Shown: positions 8,960 to 15,142 of the stretch, piece by piece
How the letters are laid out: each line of letters opens with the position of its first letter
Position numbering within the stretch: the first letter of the stretch is position 1
Assembly (NCBI GenBank): GCA_026014735.1
Contig: JAOZHT010000001.1
Coordinates: forward strand, 186,001 to 250,000
DNA length: 64,000 bases
Source: Candidatus Bathyarchaeota archaeon
Lineage (GTDB): Archaea; Thermoproteota; Bathyarchaeia; Bathyarchaeales; Bathycorpusculaceae
Direction of reading: 5' to 3'
Program-made: the position numbers and the translations under genes
The notes under the pieces: generated by a model
What the model saw: the letters and a program-made list of their open reading frames with translations, nothing else
What the model was told of the DNA's origin: nothing
The model's database searches: none

Positions 8960-9295
8960 ATGTATTCTCGGTATGGTGTGGTAAATTTGACTGAAACCGA
9001 ACAAACCAACATCGTCACCCTGCGCCTCAGCAAACAAAGCCTCAGCCGAATCCAAGCCATCCAGAAACTCGAAAACGTCGACCGCACCAGTCTCTTCAAA
9101 GAATTCATCGAAGACGGCCTACGCAAACGAGTCCTGCATTATTACCGGCAAGGCAAACTCACCCAGCGATGCGCCGCCGAACTCTTAGGAATCACCCTGC
9201 GGGAATTCCTCAAGTTGCTCGAAGCAGAGGGCATCACCATAAACTGGGACTCAGAGGGCATCAAACGGTACATGCAGGAAAAGTACGGAGAATAA
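8960..9295 (+). CDS. UPF0175-family antitoxin
   Basis: Up to 111 residues. The core (NIVTLRLSKQSLSRI, RTSLFKEFIEDGLRK, then KLTQRCAAELLGITLREFLKLLE) is a ribbon/helix dimerisation segment followed by a helix-turn-helix-like stretch, as in UPF0175 antitoxins that pair with DUF3368 PIN toxins. The next gene is such a toxin, 5 bp downstream. The start is uncertain: a TATA-like TTTTATGTA at 8946-8954 would place transcription near 8975, which favours GTG at 8978 or TTG at 8987 over ATG at 8960. Antitoxins of this kind bind and silence the toxin and often repress their own operon. Confidence 0.8.
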   Translation: MYSRYGVVNLTETEQTNIVTLRLSKQSLSRIQAIQKLENVDRTSLFKEFIEDGLRKRVLHYYRQGKLTQRCAAELLGITLREFLKLLEAEGITINWDSEGIKRYMQEKYGE

Positions 9296-9300
9296 GCCCT

Positions 9301-9846
9301 TTGCCGCGGGTTGTCTCTGACTCGGGACCGCTAATCCACCTATCCCAGATAGGCAGGCTCCAGATTCTAAAGCACCTCTTCGGCGAAATACTGGTAGCTG
9401 ACAGAGTTAAAGTGGAGGTTGTTGATGAAGGCCTCAGCCATGGATATCTGGATGCAAAAGCTATCGGGGAAGCATTCGAAGCGGGATGGATAAAGCTGGA
9501 AACGCTGCCGGCGCCTGCATTAAAGAAGGCTGCAAAGCTGGCTGAGGGCGAAGGAATTTCCCTTGCGGATGCCCAAGTGATCCTCTATGCGGAGGAGAAA
9601 AAAGCGCTGTTTCTCACCGACGACGCAGTTCTCTCTAAACTTGCCGAGATGTATGGCCTAAAAACGTGGGGTACCTGGACGCTGCTTCTGGAAGCCCTGA
9701 GCAGAAAACTGATTTCCGCCGCTGAGTTGGAGAAGGCGATGGAGGAGCTGGGCAAAAGCAAGTTTAAGCTTAATCCCCAGCAGCAACAGGAAATACTAGA
9801 CGCAGCCAAGCACATCCAAAGTCGAACAGGGGCAATAAACCAATGA
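9301..9846 (+). CDS. DUF3368-type PIN-domain toxin
   Basis: 181 residues from TTG at 9301, with GGAG at 9287-9290 as ribosome-binding site. The same frame is open further upstream but overlaps the antitoxin, so the TTG is preferred. It begins PRVVSDSGPLIHLSQIG, the first PIN acidic motif (D in SDSGPL). GEGISLADAQVILYAEE and FLTDDAVLSKLA give the remaining acidic residues (E, D, D-D) of a metal-dependent ribonuclease. DUF3368 PIN proteins pair with UPF0175 antitoxins, which matches the gene order. The C-terminal ~60 residues are an Lys/Glu-rich helical extension. Likely an RNA-cleaving toxin. Confidence 0.8.
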   Translation: MPRVVSDSGPLIHLSQIGRLQILKHLFGEILVADRVKVEVVDEGLSHGYLDAKAIGEAFEAGWIKLETLPAPALKKAAKLAEGEGISLADAQVILYAEEKKALFLTDDAVLSKLAEMYGLKTWGTWTLLLEALSRKLISAAELEKAMEELGKSKFKLNPQQQQEILDAAKHIQSRTGAINQ

Positions 9847-9907
9847 CAACTGTTATTGGTTAAAGTTATTAGGTGGCGTCGTCGATAATACTTTTGAGAG
9901 GGCGACT

Positions 9908-10177
9908 TTGACCACTGAAGTTAGTTTAGACAAAGTTTACCAAGAAGTCAAACGCATGCGCCGTGAACTCAAAACCATAGAGAACTCTTTAGACAGCCTG
10001 CTTGAATCCCTTATTCCCGAGGGCAGAGAACTCAGCGCCCAAGAAGTTAAAGAGCTTGACGAGATAAGCGCAGAGATGGATGCGGGCGAATGTGTTTCTT
10101 TAGAGGAAGTTGTGGCGAAATGCGAGGCGCCTAAACGTGGCAAAGTACACACTAAGGTTTCACAGAAAAATCGATAA
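9908..10177 (+). CDS. RelB-like antitoxin
   Basis: 89 residues from TTG. A long heptad-like helix at 10-45 (VYQEVKRMRRELKTIENSL) is followed by an acidic region (VKELDEISAEMDAGECVSLEEV), a common pattern in RelB-type antitoxins that wrap around RelE toxins. The gene overlaps the toxin gene that follows by about 40 nt in another frame, so their translation is coupled. Family membership rests mainly on context and helical pattern; specific similarity cannot be verified here. Confidence 0.65.
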   Translation: MTTEVSLDKVYQEVKRMRRELKTIENSLDSLLESLIPEGRELSAQEVKELDEISAEMDAGECVSLEEVVAKCEAPKRGKVHTKVSQKNR

Positions 10178-10406
10178 ATTCCTCTCAGAACTCGACTCGA
10201 AAAGGCGCCGCCAACTCGCCGAGGACATAATGTGCCTGCAGACTTTTCCCCAATTCAGCAAGCACCTTGACATCGAAAAGATGAGGGGCCGCAAAAACAC
10301 CTACCGTCTACGCACCGATGACTTCAGAGTCCTCTTTGAGGTTAACAAGACGGCACAGACAATTAATGTTCTTAAAATCGATCGCAGAGAACAGGCATAC
10401 AAATGA
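10137..10406 (+). CDS. RelE/ParE-family toxin
   Basis: 89 residues from GTG at 10137 (reads VAKYTLRFHRKIDKFL). Other in-frame starts further upstream would lengthen the overlap with the antitoxin. The pattern is that of the RelE/ParE fold: a basic first strand and helices (DKFLSELDSKRRRQLAED), then DIEKMRGRKNTYRLRTDDFRVL and a final strand INVLKIDRREQAY. The Arg/Tyr-rich C-terminal end matches mRNA-interferase members, and RLRTDDFRVLFEV is the usual strand-turn-strand core. It probably cleaves mRNA at the ribosome and is neutralised by the preceding protein. Confidence 0.8.
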   Translation: MAKYTLRFHRKIDKFLSELDSKRRRQLAEDIMCLQTFPQFSKHLDIEKMRGRKNTYRLRTDDFRVLFEVNKTAQTINVLKIDRREQAYK

Positions 10407-10490
10407 CCAAGAAAAAGGTAGTTGCTATTAGATATTGGCAACAAGAAATTCGACTTGAATGTTATCACTTGCAGGGGAGAGACAAAAAAC

Positions 10491-11036
10491 ATGGTGCAGA
10501 AAGATGAAGAACTCATACCTTTAAAGGACCTGCTGGAAGAGTGCCCCCTAAGCCAGCAACCCGAGGAGAAAACCTTCTACAAAAAGCGCCCTCCCAAACA
10601 CTGCCCAAATTGCGGCTCAACCAACATCCACAATCAAGAACTGGAGTCGCGCCACCGCACCTCCGAGCTCTACGACACCTACTGCCATGACTGCGGATGG
10701 AGCGGCGACATCTCACCCGACATACCACTCGACCAAGAGAAGACTCTGCGGGAAATAATCACAACAATACAAACCCTAAAGCCCACCCTATCCGAAAAAT
10801 ACGGCGTAGAAACCATCGGCGTCTTCGGCTCCTACGTCCACGGTGAACAAACCCCAAAAAGCGACATAGATATACTCGTAAGCTTCAAAAATGACTTCTC
10901 AATTGGGCTCTTTAAATTCATGGAACTGGAAGAATTCTTAACCGATAACCTCGGCGTAAAAGTAGATTTAGTATCCAAAGACGCCCTCAAACCCCACATA
11001 GGCGAAAACATCCAAAAAGAAGTAACAATAATTTAA
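10491..11036 (+). CDS. Zinc-ribbon / MNT minimal nucleotidyltransferase fusion
   Basis: 181 residues from ATG at 10491 with GGGGAGA about 10 nt upstream; a longer frame to TTG at 10422 exists but lacks a good site. Residues ~30-75 form a zinc ribbon (KHCPNCGSTNIH ... YCHDCGWSGD). Residues ~95-180 are an MNT-type nucleotidyltransferase with GVFGSYVHGEQTPKSDIDIL, the GSx10DxD signature that binds metal and NTP, and a third acidic residue in GVKVDLVSK. Stand-alone MNT proteins usually act as antitoxins that add AMP to a HEPN RNase encoded next door. No HEPN gene follows here; 200 non-coding bases separate it from the next gene. The ribbon fusion suggests an added nucleic-acid or partner contact. 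Confidence 0.85.
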   Translation: MVQKDEELIPLKDLLEECPLSQQPEEKTFYKKRPPKHCPNCGSTNIHNQELESRHRTSELYDTYCHDCGWSGDISPDIPLDQEKTLREIITTIQTLKPTLSEKYGVETIGVFGSYVHGEQTPKSDIDILVSFKNDFSIGLFKFMELEEFLTDNLGVKVDLVSKDALKPHIGENIQKEVTII

Positions 11037-11055
11037 CGGTGCTGCTTGCAAAAAA

Positions 11056-11074
11056 TGTTCGCAGTTAGCGAACA
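11056..11074. repeat. Perfect 7-bp stem-loop after the MNT gene
   Basis: TGTTCGC at 11056-11062 and GCGAACA at 11068-11074 form a hairpin with loop AGTTA, 20 bp beyond the MNT stop codon. No T-tract follows directly, so it may act as RNA-end protection rather than a terminator. The rest of 11037-11237 is A-rich and shows no gene. Confidence 0.4.
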
Positions 11075-11237
11075 GATAAGCGCCAGCCAAATACGCCACC
11101 CCACCATTAAAAAAACAACCGCAAAAAGAGTTAAAATGGAGATTATCTATCACCAACATACTTTTAGGCGTAAAAATATTACAATCGTAATAGAATTAAA
11201 AGCAAAGTGCTAAAAAGACTATTGCTGTTAGCCATAG

Positions 11238-11768
11238 TTAAGGGCTTAAGGGCTTATTTGACCGAGCCATACCTTTTGTAATAATCTCACTCCACTGGGA
11301 CAATGAACTATCTGACTGGCCCTGTTTAATCAATTCATCAAGCAGCCTCTTTAGTTGTTCAGGTTGCAGTTCCATAAGCGCATAGGTTAATTGCGAGATT
11401 ACTTTTGACCTAGAATTACCCTTTATTTCAGGCAGATTATTTTCAATAGCAAACATTTGGACGTCTTTCATAGTAGATAAAATTCTACGTTCCTTAAACT
11501 CATCAAGGAACTTGTGTATTATTTGGTATTTCTCTGGTTGCGTTTCCTTTAGACTTTCAAGCCCCGGAGTTAAAGGTCTTCGGTTTGCTAAATTAGCGCG
11601 ACCAACCGCGGCGGTAGTCAACAAGGCATTAGCTAATTTCTCTGTAAATTCAGGAGTGCAGATCCGCTTCGCCAATTTTTCAAATGGCTCTGGGCCGTAT
11701 TTTTTGAGGAGTTTCGCGAGATCTGCTATTAGTTCATATTCCTTTTCTTTGCTTGTTTCTTCTATCAT
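11238..11768 (-). CDS. Helical partner protein of ParA-like ATPase
   Basis: 176 residues; its ATG overlaps the stop of the ParA gene by 4 nt, so the two are translationally coupled. The protein is almost entirely helical and charged: EEYELIADLAKLLKKYG-like helices at the N-terminus, a middle region RRPLTPGLESLKETQPEKY, and a C-terminal helical region with QLTYALMELQPEQLKRLLDEL. No ParB/KorB nuclease or HTH motif is visible. By position it should be the DNA-binding or cargo adaptor of the ATPase, but I do not recognise a family. Confidence 0.7.
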   Translation of the reverse strand: MIEETSKEKEYELIADLAKLLKKYGPEPFEKLAKRICTPEFTEKLANALLTTAAVGRANLANRRPLTPGLESLKETQPEKYQIIHKFLDEFKERRILSTMKDVQMFAIENNLPEIKGNSRSKVISQLTYALMELQPEQLKRLLDELIKQGQSDSSLSQWSEIITKGMARSNKPLSP

Positions 11769-12610
11769 AGACCAACTATTCCAGCTACCTCATTTACTAC
11801 TTTACTAAGTTTATTCACCTGAGTTATTCGAGAATATGAAGTCCCTCTGAGAGACTTTCCTTCTCTCGCTGATTTTGCAATTGACCTAGAGTATGGAATC
11901 TCATTCTTAAGAATGTACCACCCAAAATTATTACATTCCTCTGCAACTTCGGCTTTGGCCCTTTTTTCCTCAGGGGAGTAATTGGATGTGAAATTAAAAA
12001 CTACCCCAGCGACCTTAGGCGCCTTCTTGCGAGTGTTGCTTTCGAACTCAGTCAAGGAGTTGTTTAGCAAGGGCAAGCCAATTGAGGATAAGTACTCAGG
12101 CTTTACGGGGATTAACAAATAATCACTCGTTAAATAGGCGGCTGTAGTAAAAACGGACTCGGTCGGTGGGCAATCGATCAAAATAACATCATAGTCACTT
12201 TCAATGGCAGACACAACCTGGGAAAGGAAATATTCTTTTTGACTAGGATTTCTAATCGAGAATGCAAGCTCAAGTCGTGATGGTATTAAATCGATCAAAC
12301 TATTTGAATAATAGGGATACTTTTTTGCATGGAATAAGACGGACGTTGGATCAAGAGGTTTTGGCGGAGGATATCCGGGTACATGGACATTCTGTTCAAA
12401 AATATGCCAAGTTGTCGGAAAGTTGTTCGTCAATATGTCAGATTTATATCTAGTTGCCCCCAACAAATATTGGCTGACATTAAACTGAGGGTCCAAGTCT
12501 ACCACGAGCACTTTCTTACAATTCATAGCTAACTCGTAAGCAAGTTGAGCTGTGAGCGTTGACTTGCCTACGCCCCCTTTCATATTAACCATCGAAATTT
12601 TCTTAGCCAT
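11765..12610 (-). CDS. ParA/Soj-family ATPase
   Basis: 281 residues from ATG at 12610, preceded by GGAGGAG; an upstream in-frame ATG at 12649 lacks such a site. It carries the deviant Walker A MVNMKGGVGKSTLTAQL with the signature Lys, the switch region VVDLDPQFNVSQYL and Walker B DVILIDCPP. Such ATPases dimerise on DNA with ATP and segregate plasmids, chromosomes or cargo. The C-terminal half (YSRSIAKSAREGKSL) matches the usual Soj/ParA arrangement. It shares a 110-bp intergenic promoter region with the divergent terminase cassette, which suggests the two belong to one element. Confidence 0.9.
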   Translation of the reverse strand: MAKKISMVNMKGGVGKSTLTAQLAYELAMNCKKVLVVDLDPQFNVSQYLLGATRYKSDILTNNFPTTWHIFEQNVHVPGYPPPKPLDPTSVLFHAKKYPYYSNSLIDLIPSRLELAFSIRNPSQKEYFLSQVVSAIESDYDVILIDCPPTESVFTTAAYLTSDYLLIPVKPEYLSSIGLPLLNNSLTEFESNTRKKAPKVAGVVFNFTSNYSPEEKRAKAEVAEECNNFGWYILKNEIPYSRSIAKSAREGKSLRGTSYSRITQVNKLSKVVNEVAGIVGL

Positions 12611-12720
12611 CGCTTTACTCCTCCGGTAATCATATTGCTGCCAGAACATTTAAACTTTAAACATTTTACCGAAAAATCAGTCTACTTGGTTAATTTTTAA
12701 ATTGCAAAATTTACGAATTG
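12611..12720. promoter_or_regulatory. Divergent promoter region between parA-like gene and terminase cassette
   Basis: 110 bp of AT-rich DNA between the ATG of the ParA-like gene (minus) and the first cassette gene (plus). On the minus strand a GTTTAAA element lies about 40 bp before the ParA start. On the plus strand TTTTTAAATTG lies about 25-30 bp before ATG 12721, consistent with a leaderless or short-leader transcript. No clear inverted repeat is visible. Confidence 0.45.
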
Positions 12721-13191
12721 ATGAATTTCGTGAGTATTTATATTTACGATTCACCATTGCTTCTTGAGGACGTAAGTACCTTGAAAGATAAACAAGTTGA
12801 ATCTCAAATCAGAAGCTTAGCAGGCGGCGACCTCGTCTGCATCGAGTGGAGCGACGCCAGCATCGGCAAGTCGCTATCCAATGGCTTAGGCGGCATTGAT
12901 GTGCCCGTGCGCAGCTGGGGCGTGTTCATCGGCGTCTTGGGCAGGCGTCGGGAGCATGTGGTTTTGGCTCAGAACTGCTTTCGCTACAGCGACGGCCTCT
13001 ACGACATCGACTACACGGCGGTGCCGCTGTCTTGGGTGGCAAACGCGCAGGTCATCGAGCAGGGCTATGTCGGCGGCGAAGAAGCCCGCGTTTTGCTTAA
13101 CAGCTTCACACTTAACCAGAAAGCCAAGGGCGAGGGTGAAAAGACCTTTAACCGGGGCAGATGTAGCCAGCGGAGGCTGAAGAATCATTGA
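12721..13191 (+). CDS. Hypothetical protein, first gene of terminase cassette
   Basis: 156 residues from ATG 12721 (TTG at 12718 is directly in front). The middle section (GGDLVCIEWSDASIGKSL, RSWGVFIGVLGRRREHVVL, DIDYTAVPLSWVANAQVI) is strand-rich and looks like a small beta-barrel, while the C-terminus is basic (KTFNRGRCSQRRLKNH). No catalytic motif is evident. The stop overlaps the TTG start of the next gene by 4 nt, so it belongs to the cassette. I do not recognise the family. Confidence 0.7.
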   Translation: MNFVSIYIYDSPLLLEDVSTLKDKQVESQIRSLAGGDLVCIEWSDASIGKSLSNGLGGIDVPVRSWGVFIGVLGRRREHVVLAQNCFRYSDGLYDIDYTAVPLSWVANAQVIEQGYVGGEEARVLLNSFTLNQKAKGEGEKTFNRGRCSQRRLKNH

Positions 13192-13436
13192 CGGATTGGG
13201 TTAAAAAGGCCCTTACCCGCAGGGGCAAAGGCCGAAAAGGGCTGTCGGAAGAGGCGGAGCCGGATGCGCGGCTGGTGTTGGGCACCAAATTCGCCATCGC
13301 CGCCATTTTCTGCCTGTCTGCGTTGGAGGTTGCCAATTTGGCTTTTTTGGGCGCCTGGAACAGTGAGGTTTTCGCGGCGGTTACAGGACTAACTGGAACC
13401 GTCACTGGGATTTTGATTTCGCAGAAGTCCAGCTAG
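13188..13436 (+). CDS. Small membrane protein (holin-like layout)
   Basis: 82 residues from TTG 13188, GGAGG at 13172-13176. A basic N-terminal segment (DWVKKALTRRGKGRKG) is followed by two hydrophobic helices, TKFAIAAIFCLSALEVANLA and VFAAVTGLTGTVTGILIS, separated by a short loop. Size, two helices and a charged tail are the usual holin layout. Because it sits inside a terminase cassette this is attractive, but small two-helix proteins are common, so lysis function is only a guess. It overlaps the previous gene by 4 nt and is 84 bp before the next likely start. Confidence 0.65.
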   Translation: MTDWVKKALTRRGKGRKGLSEEAEPDARLVLGTKFAIAAIFCLSALEVANLAFLGAWNSEVFAAVTGLTGTVTGILISQKSS

Positions 13437-13520
13437 GAGCGGGTTTTTTTGGCTGAAGAAGCCGCAGGCCAAACACGGGTTCAACCCCCAGTTGACTCTA
13501 TAAATAGAGGGGGGGTAGAC

Positions 13521-13784
13521 GTGGCAGAGCAACAGCAACGTTCCACCAAAGAACTCATCGAAAAAGAATGGAAAATAATCGAGGAACTCCACCAAATCGC
13601 CAAAAAAACAAACAGCGAAAAAACAAAGGCCTTCTACTATCAAACCCTCGCAGGCCACATCCGCACGCTTGCCATACTCCTAAAACTCCTCGGAGAACCA
13701 GAGCAAACCCAGGACCTCGCCAAAATCCTAAGCCAAATCACCAAAGAAGCAAAAACCATGGCAAAGAGGCTACGGCAAAAATGA
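13521..13784 (+). CDS. Small helical protein before TerL (candidate small terminase partner)
   Basis: 87 residues from GTG 13521, with a G-run ribosome-binding site just upstream; TTG at 13449 would give 111 residues. The protein is a set of charged helices (TKELIEKEWKIIEELHQIA, YYQTLAGHIRTLAILLKLLG, LSQITKEAKTMAKRLRQK). Its stop overlaps the TerL ATG by 4 nt. In tailed phages the gene directly before TerL is usually the small subunit, which recognises DNA and regulates the ATPase. Position and helical make-up fit that role, but no sequence signature proves it. Confidence 0.65.
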   Translation: MAEQQQRSTKELIEKEWKIIEELHQIAKKTNSEKTKAFYYQTLAGHIRTLAILLKLLGEPEQTQDLAKILSQITKEAKTMAKRLRQK

Positions 13785-15142
13785 GCCAACGAAACGCGCT
13801 ACAGAGGCTAACTGAAGAACCCAGCCTCTTTGCGCAGCTGCTTTTAGACTTCAAACCCTTCCCCTACCAAGAACGCCTGCTAAACGACCCATCCGAGCGC
13901 ATCATCGCCTGCATGGGGCGACAGACTGGCAAAACCACAACCATCGCCACCAAAGCCATCCACTACGCCTACACCCACCCCAAAACGACAACTCTTATTG
14001 TTTCGCCGTCGCTGCGCCAGAGCATGATAATGTTCGACAAAATCCTCAGCTTCACTCAGGGCAGCCCATATCTCAAAAAAAGCGTAAAACGCAAAACCCG
14101 CACCCTAATCAAACTCTCAACCGGCTCACAGATAATCGCCCTGCCATGCAGCGAGCACATGCTCCGCGGCTACACGGCTAATCTGGCAATCTGCGACGAA
14201 GCCTCCTTTATCCCCGAGTCAATAATTACCGAAATCATTTTTCCAATGATAAGCACCACAAAGGGCACCACGATTCTGCTCTCGACGCCCTGGGACAAAA
14301 ACCACTTCTTCTACAAAGCCTTCCTCAACCCCACCTACAGCAGCCACAAAATCCCCTCAACCCAAAACCCCCTCATCCCCCCAGAGTTTCTGGCGGAAAT
14401 GAAGCAAACCATGACGGAAGACGCCTACAAACGAGAATACGAGGCGGAATTCACTGAAGCGGCGTCTTGCTATTTCCAGCAGGAACTCATCCGCAGATGT
14501 ATAGAAAAAGCCCAGCACCTCAACCTTGAACCATACCAAAACATCGAACAAACCATTCCAAGAGGCGACTACTACGCTGGGCTGGACTTGGGCAAGATGC
14601 AGGATTTCAGCGTCCTTGTAGTTGTTCAGAAAACGCAGGAGCACCTAAAAGTGGTTTATACCCACCAGTTCCCCCTAGAGACGCCCTACACTGAAGTCAT
14701 AAACTTCCTCCTCGCCGCTGACCAGAAATTCATGTTCAAAAAGCTCTTAGCTGACCAAACCGGTATCGGCGAACCCATCCTTGAAAGCATCCAAACTCAA
14801 GGCATAACCTCAGCAGAAGGCTTAACCCTCACCCAGGACAGCAAAACCGAGCTCCTCACCTACCTTAAACTGCTCATGGAACAAAACAGCTTAGCCATCG
14901 CCTACAACAAGAACCTCTGCCAACAAATCAACGACCAACAGTACAGCTACGGCAAAAACGGCAAACTAACCTTCAACCACCCACCCAACGCACATGACGA
15001 TATGCTCTGGGCACTGGCACTTGCCGTTTACGCCTCAAAATCGCAGGTTACACCGAAGCTTTGGGTTGTAGCCAAAACAAGCAGGCTGCAGAGGATGAAG
15101 CAGAGGTTAATGTCACGTAAAGTTGGAGGTGTAGGATTGTGA
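13781..15142 (+). CDS. Phage-type terminase large subunit (TerL), intact
   Basis: 453 residues from ATG 13781. TerL is the motor and nuclease that packages DNA into viral capsids. The ATPase half has Walker A MGRQTGKTTT (G46-T53), the strand-rich LIVSPSLRQSMIMFDKIL, and Walker B LAICDEAS with D139-E140. The coupling region ILLSTPWDKNHFF follows. The RNase H-like nuclease half has YYAGLDLGKMQDFSVL (D269), LLADQTGIGEPI (D325) and PPNAHDDMLWALALAVYA (D406/D407), giving a complete acidic triad. Length is normal for TerL. Both neighbours overlap by 4 nt. No capsid, portal, protease or tail gene is visible nearby, so it is either a remnant of a provirus or part of a stand-alone chromosomal system. 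Confidence 0.9.
   Translation: MSQRNALQRLTEEPSLFAQLLLDFKPFPYQERLLNDPSERIIACMGRQTGKTTTIATKAIHYAYTHPKTTTLIVSPSLRQSMIMFDKILSFTQGSPYLKKSVKRKTRTLIKLSTGSQIIALPCSEHMLRGYTANLAICDEASFIPESIITEIIFPMISTTKGTTILLSTPWDKNHFFYKAFLNPTYSSHKIPSTQNPLIPPEFLAEMKQTMTEDAYKREYEAEFTEAASCYFQQELIRRCIEKAQHLNLEPYQNIEQTIPRGDYYAGLDLGKMQDFSVLVVVQKTQEHLKVVYTHQFPLETPYTEVINFLLAADQKFMFKKLLADQTGIGEPILESIQTQGITSAEGLTLTQDSKTELLTYLKLLMEQNSLAIAYNKNLCQQINDQQYSYGKNGKLTFNHPPNAHDDMLWALALAVYASKSQVTPKLWVVAKTSRLQRMKQRLMSRKVGGVGL

Noticed and set aside
9169-9300. Long 5' extension of the PIN toxin frame
   Set aside because: It would overlap the antitoxin almost entirely; the PIN fold begins right after TTG 9301, which has a ribosome-binding site.
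13499-13506. CTATAAAT as a promoter for the gene before TerL
   Set aside because: It is only 15 bp before the likely start, so the transcript would begin inside the gene; cassette overlaps favour a single transcript.
13568-13780. N-terminal extension of TerL
   Set aside because: The extra ~70 residues are Pro/Lys/Arg-rich shadow of the preceding gene; ATG 13781 forms an ATGA overlap and leads straight into the TerL fold.
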